A DNA stretch of 38,706 nucleotides from Elusimicrobiota bacterium (GTDB taxonomy: Bacteria; Elusimicrobiota; Elusimicrobia; UBA1565; JACRDR01). A program made the translations under genes and the position numbers. This document shows positions 17,411 to 26,275 of the stretch, piece by piece (within the stretch, counting starts at the first letter, position 1; each line of letters begins with the position of its first letter). The DNA is taken from the NCBI GenBank assembly GCA_026388115.1, contig JAPLKK010000035.1:69168-107873 (forward strand), written 5' to 3'. The notes under the pieces are model-generated. The model had not been told where the DNA came from. It saw only the letters and a list, made by a program, of their open reading frames with translations, and made no database searches.

Positions 17411-18715
17411 TCACATCTGGGCGGTCTTGCAGTTGATGCCCTCGCGCCAAGTCTGCTCTCTGGGATCCATGAAGTCCGCCTTCATGGTGGCCGAGAGCTT
17501 CTGGACCCATTGCCGCTCCCCGAAGAGGAGGCCGAACTCCCGGTTGTTCGAGACCGCGGACACGGACCCGTTGGCGGAGCCGACCCAGGCGCGTTCGCCG
17601 TCGACCACGATCGCCTTGGCGTGCAAATAGCCGGGGAAGCCGTTGATCAGGATGCTGCTGTTGAACATCTTGGTCTCTATCCCCGCGGCGTCGAAGGCCG
17701 AGTAGGTCGCGGTGGCCTTCGCGGCCTCTTGTTCATTGGGCATCCCGAAGGCGCAGAGGCTGGTGATATTGAGGTTGACGCGCACTCCCCTGTGCGCGGC
17801 CGTGATCAGAGCGGCGTTGATCTCGGGCTCTTTGAGGTACTGGTTCTGCAGCTCGATCGTGCGCTTCGCGGAGCGGATGAGGCGGAGCAAGGGGTCCAGG
17901 ATCAGCGGGCCCACGGTCAATCTCTTGGCCGCCGGTCCGGTGAGGACCGCGCTCATGTCGTAGCGGACGCCGGCGAGGTCCTTCTCAAAGATCGCCGTAA
18001 GCGTCGCCGTGATCTGCGGATCGTCGAGGACCATCGTGTAGTCGCGATTGCATTTCTCCGGCGATTCGGCGACATCGCAGAGATTTGACTTGTCGAAGTT
18101 GCCGGTGCTCATCAGGGCGACGGCGCCATCCGAGATGACCATCTTGCCGTGCTCCCAGCAGGGTTCGTTCTGGCACAGCTGGTCCTTCTTGAAGGGGACA
18201 TAGGCCCCTCCGGCGGCCCGGACCTGCCGGACCAGGCGTTTCTCATCCGCGCAGTCGGCCGCGGCGCCGGGGTCGGACAGCGTCGCGCCCGAGGCGTCGA
18301 AGACTCGGCAGGCGCCGCCCACGGGATCGGGCTCCTTGACGATCCGCACGCGGACCCCGCGCTTGAGGGCCTGGCGGATGGCGGCGCGCACGGCCGAATC
18401 GCCCATCTGATAGATCTCGATGTCCAAGGTGGCTTGCGTCCCTCCGATTAGGGAGAGGATGGGCGAGCCCTCCGAGTTGTTGTAGAAGCCGGCAAGGCTG
18501 GCGTCGCGCTGCTGAGAGCGAGCCGCCGCGCGGTTCGGCATGGCGTCCACGGTGCCTGAGATGACAGGGACCGGCAGCGTGTCGCCGAGGCTCAAGGCCT
18601 TGAGTTGCTCGAACGCAGTCTGGGCCGAGGCGGTGATTGGCAGGGCGAACCATAGGGCCAGAGCGGCCGCTGCCCCGAGCGTTCTCCCTGCGACAACGTA
18701 TCTCTTTTCCTTCAT
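17411..18715 (-). CDS. Secreted phospholipase D-family / cardiolipin synthase-like protein
   Basis: Signal MKEKRYVVAGRTLGAAAALALWFALPITASAQT; two HKD motifs HGKMVISDGAVALMSTGNFDKSN and HAKAIVVDGERAWVGSANGS. Confidence 0.88.
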   Translation of the reverse strand: MKEKRYVVAGRTLGAAAALALWFALPITASAQTAFEQLKALSLGDTLPVPVISGTVDAMPNRAAARSQQRDASLAGFYNNSEGSPILSLIGGTQATLDIEIYQMGDSAVRAAIRQALKRGVRVRIVKEPDPVGGACRVFDASGATLSDPGAAADCADEKRLVRQVRAAGGAYVPFKKDQLCQNEPCWEHGKMVISDGAVALMSTGNFDKSNLCDVAESPEKCNRDYTMVLDDPQITATLTAIFEKDLAGVRYDMSAVLTGPAAKRLTVGPLILDPLLRLIRSAKRTIELQNQYLKEPEINAALITAAHRGVRVNLNITSLCAFGMPNEQEAAKATATYSAFDAAGIETKMFNSSILINGFPGYLHAKAIVVDGERAWVGSANGSVSAVSNNREFGLLFGERQWVQKLSATMKADFMDPREQTWREGINCKTAQM

Positions 18716-18856
18716 ACGATCCCGTTGCTGGGAGTATGCCCGTGTCTCGAGCATCGCTCCCTGAAAGAAGACGGCAGGTGAAAAGAATCTGAACTTTCTT
18801 GCTCGACGCCCTGATTGCAAAGGATGCCGAGCGCGAGACCTGCGGAGCGTGACGGC

Positions 18857-18872
18857 GCCCGCGAAAGCGGGC
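18857..18872. repeat. Perfect hairpin GCCCGC-GAAA-GCGGGC in intergenic region
   Basis: 6-bp perfect stem with GNRA tetraloop read directly from sequence. Confidence 0.4.
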
Positions 18873-19016
18873 TTGAAATGCCTTGGTCCGGAAAACTCTG
18901 GCAATTGAGCGGAACGGGTGCTAAGATAAAGGAAGCCGCTGCTCCCCGCCCGGCGGTCGAGAGGTACCGAGCCAGGTCATGAAGTAGTAACTCAGGCCTG
19001 GTTTAATAGTGACGCC

Positions 19017-20150
19017 ATGGGACGACGACAAGATCTAGAGCGGCGGCAGATGCTACTCGCCCGATTCGGGCGGCGCATATCGAGCGAGACCCGCCTAGAC
19101 AACCTCCTTTCCCTCATCGCGGAAGAGGTGCGCCATATCCTGCAGGCCGACCGCTGCTCCGTCTTTCTGGTCGATCCCAACAAGAACGAGCTTTGGACCA
19201 AGGTCGCCCTCGGCATGGGCGAGAAGGTCCTGCGCATCCCGCTCGGCCACGGCATCGCGGGCTTCGTGGCCAAGACCGGCTCGGCCGTCAACATCCGCGA
19301 CGCGTACCGCGACACGCGCTTCGCGCAGGACCTCGACAAGATCACCGGCTACCAGACCAAGAGCGTCCTGGCCGTGCCGCTCAAGGACCGCGACGGCAAG
19401 GCGCTCGGCGTCTTCGAGATACTGAACAAGACGAAGGGCTCCTTCAACGAGGAGGACGAGGGCTTCCTGCGCATTCTGGCCACCATCGCCGCCTCGGCGA
19501 TCGAGAACGCCCAGCTTTACGAGAACCTGCGCAAGTCTCACCTGGAGACGATCTATCGCCTGGCCATGGTGGCGGAATACCGCGACCAGACGGACACCGC
19601 CAAGCACCTGCGCCACATCTCGAAATACTCCGCGATCATGGCGGCCCAACTGGGCATGCCCTACGAGGTGGTCGAGGACATCCGCTACGCGAGCCCGCTG
19701 CACGACATCGGCAAGGTGGCGATCCCGGACTCGATCCTGCTCAAGCCCGGCAAGCTCACGCCCGACGAGTACGAGGAGATGAAGAAGCACCCGATCTACG
19801 GCGCGCGCATGCTGGAGAACGCCGAGACGCGGCTCTTGCAGCTCGCCTGCCGGATCGCCATCGCGCACCACGAGCATTTCGACGGCTCGGGTTATCCCAA
19901 CGGCCTGCGCGGCGAGCAGATACCGCTCGAGGCCCGCATCGTCAGCGTCGTGGACGTCTTCGACGCGCTCACCACCCGCCGCGTGTACAAGGGCGCGTGG
20001 AGCCTGGACGAGACCTTCCGTTACATGCAGGACCAGTCCGGCCGCCTCTTCGACCCCATGGTCACCGATGCTTTCATCAAATGCACGCCGCAGGTCCAGG
20101 CGATCCTCAACGAAGAGGCGGTCTCCGTCGCGCCCGAAGGCCAGGCGTAA
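19017..20150 (+). CDS. GAF domain + HD-GYP domain protein (putative c-di-GMP phosphodiesterase)
   Basis: GAF ADRCSVFLVDPNKNELWTKVA...SVLAVPLKDRDGKALGVFEILNK; HD HDIGKVAIPDSILLKPGKLTPDEYEEMKKHPIYG; HHEHFDGSGYPNGLRGEQIPLEARIVSVVDVFDALTTRRVYK. Confidence 0.93.
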   Translation: MGRRQDLERRQMLLARFGRRISSETRLDNLLSLIAEEVRHILQADRCSVFLVDPNKNELWTKVALGMGEKVLRIPLGHGIAGFVAKTGSAVNIRDAYRDTRFAQDLDKITGYQTKSVLAVPLKDRDGKALGVFEILNKTKGSFNEEDEGFLRILATIAASAIENAQLYENLRKSHLETIYRLAMVAEYRDQTDTAKHLRHISKYSAIMAAQLGMPYEVVEDIRYASPLHDIGKVAIPDSILLKPGKLTPDEYEEMKKHPIYGARMLENAETRLLQLACRIAIAHHEHFDGSGYPNGLRGEQIPLEARIVSVVDVFDALTTRRVYKGAWSLDETFRYMQDQSGRLFDPMVTDAFIKCTPQVQAILNEEAVSVAPEGQA

Positions 20151-20175
20151 GTCGGCGCGGCCGCTCTCCCCGCGG

Positions 20176-20649
20176 ATGGACATCGCGCAGCTGAAGCTCA
20201 GGCCTGCGACGGACCAAGACCGGGACGCGATCATCCGGCTCATCTCCGACGCCCTTCAGGAGTACGGCCTGCCGCTGTACTTGGACACGATGGATTCGGA
20301 CCTCAGCGACATCCGCGGGAGCTACGAAGCGGCTGGCGGATTCTTCGACGTCCTGGAGGGCGCGCAGGGAGAGATCGCCGGCTGCGTCGGGCTTCGGCCC
20401 GCGGCCGGTCCGGCCTGCGAGCTGCGCAGGATGTACTTGAAGGCCTCCTGGCGGGGGAAAGGCCTAGGCAAGCGCCTGCTCAAGCACACCGTGGAGCGGG
20501 CTAAGGCGCTCGGCTTCTCCCGCATCCGCCTAGAGACGGCCTCGGTGCTCAAGGAAGCGATCGGGCTGTACACCAGCTGCGGGTTCCGCCCGCAGGAGCA
20601 CGCGGACCTGTCCAAGTGCTGCGACAGGGCGTACGTGATGGAGTTGTAG
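20176..20649 (+). CDS. GNAT family N-acetyltransferase
   Basis: ACELRRMYLKASWRGKGLGKRLLKHTVERAKALGFSRIRLETASVLKEAIGLYTSCGF. Confidence 0.88.
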   Translation: MDIAQLKLRPATDQDRDAIIRLISDALQEYGLPLYLDTMDSDLSDIRGSYEAAGGFFDVLEGAQGEIAGCVGLRPAAGPACELRRMYLKASWRGKGLGKRLLKHTVERAKALGFSRIRLETASVLKEAIGLYTSCGFRPQEHADLSKCCDRAYVMEL

Positions 20650-20692
20650 GCCTCCCGAGACGTCTTACACCGGCACCCAGAGGGTGAAGCGG

Positions 20693-22294
20693 CTATTGGC
20701 CCGGGTTCAGGTCGAGCACGCGGGCTTGGCGGCGCTTCGGCAGGCGGGCGTACAGCTCCTCGAAGACCGCGTTCGTCCAGCCGAAGCCGATCTCGTTGGA
20801 ACCGTAGCCGAACTTGAGCCCGGCGGCGAGCTGCGAGGTCCGCCGGACCACGTCGTACTTCTCCACGATGGCGTGGTGGGCGATGAACTCCTTGAGGACC
20901 ATCGACAAGAAATGGATGGAGACGCGGTCGGCGTCCTCGTGGAAGCCGTACCGCCGCAGGCCTTCGACGCCGATGAGCTGCATGGGGGCCCAGCCGAAAG
21001 GGGCGTCCCACTGCTCGCCCGTTGTCCGGGCGCTGGTCACCAAGCCGCCGGGGCGCTCGAAGAGCGGCAGGTTGGCCCGCACGCGGGCGGCTTGGCGCGT
21101 GTCGGCGAGTCCGGCCCAGAGCGGGTAGAACGTCGTCACGAACGGATATGGCCGCAGCGCCTTGCGCGTGAAGTCGTAGTCGTAATAGAGGCCGTCCTTC
21201 TCGTCCCACAAGAGGCGATTGACCCGCTCGCGCCGCGCCGCCGCGCGGCCAAGCCACTCGCCCGCCTTCCCGCCGTCTCCCAGCTCCCGCTCGATGGCCG
21301 CCATATCCGTTTCCATGCGGAAGAGCAGCGAGTTGAGGCACACGGGGTTGATGTCGATGACCTCCGAGTTGAAGGGGCCGAAGCGATCCGACGGGTCGAA
21401 GCCGGACTCGCGCATGGAGCGGTCGTTCTTGTAGAAGAACGGCGTCAGGCTGTCCGTCTTGGCGTCGTATTCCTTGTCAAGCGGATACTCCGGGAGCTTG
21501 TGCGTCTTGAGATGCTCCTTGACGCGGTCGTAGTGCGTGCGCCCCTCGGCATCCTTCTCGCCGGCGAGCACCTCCGGAGCGGGCCCCTCGCCTGAGTCGT
21601 AGTAGCGGGACAGCCCGGTCGCGGCGACGAGGTGCGGCGCCTCGGTCCAATAGCGGTAGGTGCTCTCAAGCGCCGGGAGCGCGTTCTCGAGCCAGGGCCT
21701 GTCTTTCGTCCGGGCATACACTGCCCGCACCATCGCGGCGAGGAACGGCGGCTGGGAGCGCGTCAGGTAGTACGTCCGGTTGGCGTTGAGCACCCGGCCG
21801 TAATGCCGTACCTCGTAAAGGAAATCGTCGGTGACGTCTTTGGCAAGCTGGAGCCGCCCGTCGCGCACCAAGCCGACCAAGATGAAGTAGCTGTCCCAGC
21901 CGTAAAGCTCGTTGAATCGCCCCCCCGGCACGACGTACGGCTTGGGCACGTAGAGCAGCCCCGCAGGCGCGTCCGCGCGGCCGTCCGGCAGGACCCGCAG
22001 GTCGATGCGGGCCCAATCGTCGGGTCGCATCTCGGCCTTGAGCCGGGCGCGGACGGCAACCGGGTCCTCATCGGCCGGAAGGTAGACGACCGGCTCGGCG
22101 CCTTTCGCCTGGAGCTTCGGGTCGGCGGCGGCAAGGGCTAGCGAGGCGTTGGACCGGGTGAGGGTATCCCAGGCGCCATGGATGTAGGCGCGTATCGCCT
22201 CGAGCTGAGCGGGAGCGGCGACGGCGGGCGGCCGCGGCGCGCGCGTTGCGGCGAACGCGGGGGCGCAGGCCAAAAGCAGCGTGCCCGATAGCAT
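20693..22294 (-). CDS. Exported trehalase (glycoside hydrolase family 37)
   Basis: Signal MLSGTLLLACAPAFAA; GH37 signatures PGGRFNELYGWDSYFI and EQWDAPFGWAPMQLI. Confidence 0.9.
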   Translation of the reverse strand: MLSGTLLLACAPAFAATRAPRPPAVAAPAQLEAIRAYIHGAWDTLTRSNASLALAAADPKLQAKGAEPVVYLPADEDPVAVRARLKAEMRPDDWARIDLRVLPDGRADAPAGLLYVPKPYVVPGGRFNELYGWDSYFILVGLVRDGRLQLAKDVTDDFLYEVRHYGRVLNANRTYYLTRSQPPFLAAMVRAVYARTKDRPWLENALPALESTYRYWTEAPHLVAATGLSRYYDSGEGPAPEVLAGEKDAEGRTHYDRVKEHLKTHKLPEYPLDKEYDAKTDSLTPFFYKNDRSMRESGFDPSDRFGPFNSEVIDINPVCLNSLLFRMETDMAAIERELGDGGKAGEWLGRAAARRERVNRLLWDEKDGLYYDYDFTRKALRPYPFVTTFYPLWAGLADTRQAARVRANLPLFERPGGLVTSARTTGEQWDAPFGWAPMQLIGVEGLRRYGFHEDADRVSIHFLSMVLKEFIAHHAIVEKYDVVRRTSQLAAGLKFGYGSNEIGFGWTNAVFEELYARLPKRRQARVLDLNPGQ

Positions 22295-22300
22295 CGCGGC

Positions 22301-22350
22301 ATCATAGCATGCGAACGGCGATTGCAACGAGGGGAGCGAGGTTGTTAAAG
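22301..22350. promoter_or_regulatory. Divergent promoters sharing one palindromic TTGCAA -35 hexamer
   Basis: TTGCAA 22322-22327; plus: N17 then TTAAAG 22345-22350 (GTG 22359); minus: N15 then TATGAT (revcomp ATCATA 22301-22306; ATG at 22294). Confidence 0.4.
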
Positions 22351-22358
22351 TTGCTGGA

Positions 22359-23309
22359 GTGGACCTCAGCGGGCTCCTGCACGACGTCTCGCGCTCCTTC
22401 TACCTGTCTTTGCGCGTGCTGCCGGCCGAGGTCCGGCCGCAGGTGGGCCTCGCCTACCTGCTCGCTCGCGCCAGCGACACGGTCGCCGACACGAAGGCCG
22501 TGCCGCGCGAGCGCCGGCTGGAGCTGCTGGCGAGGATGCGCAAGGGCGACTTCGCCTCCGTGCGCGAGCTGGCGACCGGGCAGGCCTTGTCGGCGGAGCG
22601 GACCCTTCTCGAGCGGCTCGACGACTGCGCGCGGGAGAAGGAGCGGCTGGCGCCCCGCGACCGCGAGCTGATCGACGCCTTGCTCGACACCATCGTCTCC
22701 GGCCAGATCTTCGACCTGGAACGCTTCCCCGGCAAGGGCGTGGAGACCCTCAAGGACGCCGCCGAGCTCGACCGCTACACCTACCTCGTCGCCGGCTGCG
22801 TGGGCGAGTTCTGGACGAGGATGTGCGCCCTGCACCTGCCGGCCTTCGCCGCGCTCGACCAGGAAGAGATGATCCGCCTGGGCGTGCGCTTCGGCAAGGG
22901 GCTCCAGCTCGTCAACGTCCTGCGCGACGTGGCGGCGGACCTGCGCATCGGCCGCTGCTACCTGCCGTTCCCCGATCCCGAGCGGCTGCTCGATTCCGCG
23001 CGCCGCGACCTGTTCGCGCCCGAGTACGCCCGCTGGCTCGACGCGGCGCTGGAGCATCTGGACTCCGGCTGGCGCTACACGTTGAGCATCCCGCCGTCGC
23101 TGAGAAGGGTGCGTCTGGCCTGCGTCTGGCCCATCTGGATCGGCCTCGAGACGATCGCCCTCCTGCGCCGCGCCAATCCCCTCGACCCCGCCCAACGCGT
23201 GATGGTGAGGCAGGGCCGGGTCTATCTCTTCCTGGCGGAGTCGGCGCTCTTCGCCGGCTCGGACGCTGTCCGTCCGTCCACTCGCCGCGGCCGTCGGGCT
23301 GGACGGTGA
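22359..23309 (+). CDS. Squalene/phytoene synthase family protein
   Basis: SRSFYLSLRVLPAEVRPQVGLAYLLARASDTVADT and LQLVNVLRDVAADLRIGRCYLP (two Asp-rich motifs); GTG start. Confidence 0.88.
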   Translation: MDLSGLLHDVSRSFYLSLRVLPAEVRPQVGLAYLLARASDTVADTKAVPRERRLELLARMRKGDFASVRELATGQALSAERTLLERLDDCAREKERLAPRDRELIDALLDTIVSGQIFDLERFPGKGVETLKDAAELDRYTYLVAGCVGEFWTRMCALHLPAFAALDQEEMIRLGVRFGKGLQLVNVLRDVAADLRIGRCYLPFPDPERLLDSARRDLFAPEYARWLDAALEHLDSGWRYTLSIPPSLRRVRLACVWPIWIGLETIALLRRANPLDPAQRVMVRQGRVYLFLAESALFAGSDAVRPSTRRGRRAGR

Positions 23310-23979
23310 AGTCCACGGCGTCGGAGCCGAGCTGCCGCTCGTCCTTATAGATCACGCGGTTGGTGTCGATCCAGATCACGTCGCCGGAGGCCGTCGCGAA
23401 CGAGTAGCGCGCCGCGTTGGCTCCGAGACGGCGGCTGTTCTTGTATAGGACGCGGTCGGTGTCGATCCAGGCCACGTCGCCCGTGTAGTCGTTGAGCTGG
23501 AAATCCTTTGCGTTGACGCCGAGCTGCTCGCCGTCGCGGTACATGACCCTGCTCCGGTCCATCCACGCCACGCGGCCCGTCCAATCCGACAGCGCATGGC
23601 GCGCGGCGTAGACGCCCAGCCGCCGGTCGTTCTTGTACAGCGTGCCTTCGCTGTCCTTCCACATCACGTCGCCGGTGCGCTCCGCGATCGCGTAATCGGC
23701 GACGTAGTACTGGCCGAGCGTCGCGTCGTTCTTGCGCAGGGCGTGGTTGGAGTCGACCCACGCCACGTCGCCGGAGCAGGAAGCGAGGAAGCTGGCGGCG
23801 GTGCCGTCGCTCAGGCGCTTGCCGTCGCGAAAGAGGGCGCCGTAGAGATCGATCCACACGACGGGGGTCGAGCAATACGGCTGGGCGGACGGGGGCAGCG
23901 GGCGCGCCGGCGGCTTCTTGGCCGACGCCGGCAGGGCGAGAAGGAAGAGCAGGAATCCCATGGCCGCGGACCTCCGCAT
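23260..23979 (-). CDS. Exported beta-propeller-like repeat protein (32-33 aa repeats); ORF remains open to 22912 antisense to the squalene synthase gene
   Basis: Signal MRRSAAMGFLLFLLALPASAKK; six repeats of V.W.D..rvLYKn.rrLG..A......tGD, seventh starts GEWTDGQ and then becomes antisense sequence. Confidence 0.7.
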
Positions 23980-24121
23980 CGTTGCGCCTGATGCACGCGT
24001 TCGAGCCACTGTACGAAACGAAGCGGTTCATGTCCATCGGCGCGCGGTTGGTGCCGGATGCTGACTTGACGCCCCGGTAGTTCGGGGTTAACCTGATATG
24101 GCGCGAAAAGCCGGGGGGGCC

Positions 24122-26185
24122 ATGCTCATAACTCGCATGCCGGGCCATGAGGATGAGGGAAATGGTGAGGACAAGCCGAGGAGGCCGTCGGCGCTATGGT
24201 TGATCCCGGCGTTCCTAGCGGCGGCTTTCCTCGTCGGTGCGATAGGGTTGCTCCTGGCTCTGCCGGCGGGGAGAGCGACAACGGTCTTCCCCGGCCGCGC
24301 CGATGAGAGCGGAAAGGCGAAGCTCGCCGCGGCGGCCCAAGCGAGGTCGCTCACCCCTCGGGAGCTGCGCGGATCGGCTCTCTACCAGGCGCCGGCGATG
24401 GCCACCCAGAAGGAGCAAGAGCTCACCCTCGACGAATTCCTCAAGGTCCTCGACGACCGGGTGCCGAAGTCCGTCTCGAAGAATTTCACGACCGAGTTCA
24501 TGAAGCAGCCGGCGCTCAAGCACGCGCTCACCTACTACCGGCGCAACCGCGGGCCGTACGCGGAGGCGAAGGAGTTCGTGAATTACATCACGCGCATCTC
24601 CGAGTTCCGCAAGCTCACGCAGCAGTTCAGCAGCAACGCCGCCTTCAACGCCGCCTACTCCGACGTGATGAAGAACCCGCAGACCGGCGCCATCGTCAAG
24701 GGCGGGCTCGCCAACTACACGAGCCAGACGCCGTCGGGCTCGGCGGCGCGCCAGTGGGCCGCTAAGCCCCGCTCGAACCCGTCCGCGGGAGTCGGTAGCG
24801 TGAGCGCCGTCGCGTCGTCCGGCGGACCGGGCGTCCTCACCGCGCGGGCGCCGGCGAGCGCAGGGGCCCTCACCGCCTACGGGCCGCCGGGCGCGATCGG
24901 GACGACCGAGCCGCCGGCGGGCGGTGCCGGCCCCAAGGGATCGGCGGACGTCCAGCTCGGAGGGGGGAACGCGTCGAAGGAGGGCTCGGACCAGAACAGC
25001 TTCGGCGGAGCCCCGCTTCCCAGCGGCAAAGCCGAGAAGAACAAGGGCGGGGACGCGGGCGGCGGGGGCTATGACGTCAACGACCACCTGTCGGGCAGCG
25101 GCGCTCTGCAGTCGAACATCGATTCGAACAAGAAGGAGTACACCAACCAGGGGCAGGCAGCGAGCTTCGACCCGAAGAACTACATCCAGCTGGTCCTCAA
25201 GTGGATGAACGTCCAAGACCAGACCGGCGTCTCGCGCGCGAACATGGAGTGCGCGATGGGGTGGAAGCCGGAGAAGACCACGAACGGGAAGGACTATTCC
25301 TGTCCCGGCGCGCTGAACGGCCTCGGCCCGGACGGCAACGGCGATGACATCTCCGGGGCGTGCTACGAAACCGGCTACTACAAGAAATGCGAGGAGTTCT
25401 GCGCGCAGGACCCCGCCCATTGCAACGGCGGGCTGGACAGCTATTGGGACTCCTGCCGCAAGGCCAAGTCCCACACGGGCGAGGACGACCCTTCCTGCAT
25501 CAAGAGCTGCACGCGGACTTCGGCCGCCCTCCCTTCGCAGCAGCACGCGCAGGATACCGACGCCTGCATGGCGACCATCGATCCCAAGATATGGGACGGC
25601 AACTGCAAGAGCAATGGCGTCTCCTGCGAGTATTGCCTGAAGTCGCAGGACTGCAACCCGCACTCCTGTCCCTGCCCGCAAGGCCCGTGCACCTGCTACG
25701 ACAACGGGACGCTGGTCGGCGGGACCCAGGAGCAGAACGCCGACGCCGCGCTGGTGATGGCACAGGAGGACGCCAAGGTCGGCTGCCCGACGTCGATGAA
25801 TCCCATCGAGTGCCAGTCTTATCTGAAATTCTGCGTCGCCACCAACTGCAACCCGCTGCAGAGGGACTGCAGAGTGGCGGGCAATTCGGCGGGCCTCACC
25901 ACGCCGACGGCCCAGCAGAACTGCGGGGGTGTCGGACAACCGGCGTGCGGACAGACGACCACGATGACGTCGACGAGTGTCACCGCCACGACGACCCGGC
26001 CTCCCGACCCGTGCGCCTCCGGCGACGCGCTCGGCTGCGGCGGCAAGGTCGGCAATTTCGGCGATAAGCTGTTCTCCGGCAAGTGCGGCTCGCCGTGCGG
26101 GCTGTTGGGCAAGATCGCCGGGGAGATCGACGGGATAGGCGCCGTCTTGCTCGGGCAGGGCAACTACTTCTCCGGCGATTATTAG
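24122..26185 (+). CDS. Membrane-anchored/exported protein: N-terminal TM, short helical domain, Gly/Ser-rich linker, Cys-rich C-terminus
   Basis: TM ALWLIPAFLAAAFLVGAIGLLLALPAG; LTLDEFLKVLDDRVPKSVSKNFTTEFMKQPALKHALTYYRRNRG; C-term Cys pairs CEYCLKSQDCNPHSCPCPQGPCTCYDNG; ORF open from 24098. Confidence 0.75.
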   Translation: MLITRMPGHEDEGNGEDKPRRPSALWLIPAFLAAAFLVGAIGLLLALPAGRATTVFPGRADESGKAKLAAAAQARSLTPRELRGSALYQAPAMATQKEQELTLDEFLKVLDDRVPKSVSKNFTTEFMKQPALKHALTYYRRNRGPYAEAKEFVNYITRISEFRKLTQQFSSNAAFNAAYSDVMKNPQTGAIVKGGLANYTSQTPSGSAARQWAAKPRSNPSAGVGSVSAVASSGGPGVLTARAPASAGALTAYGPPGAIGTTEPPAGGAGPKGSADVQLGGGNASKEGSDQNSFGGAPLPSGKAEKNKGGDAGGGGYDVNDHLSGSGALQSNIDSNKKEYTNQGQAASFDPKNYIQLVLKWMNVQDQTGVSRANMECAMGWKPEKTTNGKDYSCPGALNGLGPDGNGDDISGACYETGYYKKCEEFCAQDPAHCNGGLDSYWDSCRKAKSHTGEDDPSCIKSCTRTSAALPSQQHAQDTDACMATIDPKIWDGNCKSNGVSCEYCLKSQDCNPHSCPCPQGPCTCYDNGTLVGGTQEQNADAALVMAQEDAKVGCPTSMNPIECQSYLKFCVATNCNPLQRDCRVAGNSAGLTTPTAQQNCGGVGQPACGQTTTMTSTSVTATTTRPPDPCASGDALGCGGKVGNFGDKLFSGKCGSPCGLLGKIAGEIDGIGAVLLGQGNYFSGDY

Positions 26186-26244
26186 CTTCCCTCTCCACCG
26201 CGCGGGAGTACGCCTTCACGTTTGGCTGACGGTCGTCGGAAGTG

Positions 26245-26275
26245 TTAATCTTTTGACCTCACCAAAGAGGTCAAG
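26245..26275 (+). promoter_or_regulatory. Palindrome TTGACCTC-ACCAAA-GAGGTCAA covering SD of the glycyl radical enzyme gene, just downstream of a TTGGCT-N17-TTAATC promoter candidate
   Basis: Perfect 8-bp inverted repeat 26253-26274 immediately before ATG 26276; -10-like TTAATC 26245-26250. Confidence 0.6.

Noticed and set aside
15432-17630. 732-aa plus ORF as a single protein
   Set aside because: First part is out-of-frame GlcD/E sequence and the last part is out-of-frame GlcF/antisense PLD; only 16149 to about 17020 is true coding in this frame.
24215-25939. 574-aa minus-strand ORF
   Set aside because: Antisense to the Cys-rich anchored protein; Arg/Val/Leu/Ala-rich shadow frame.
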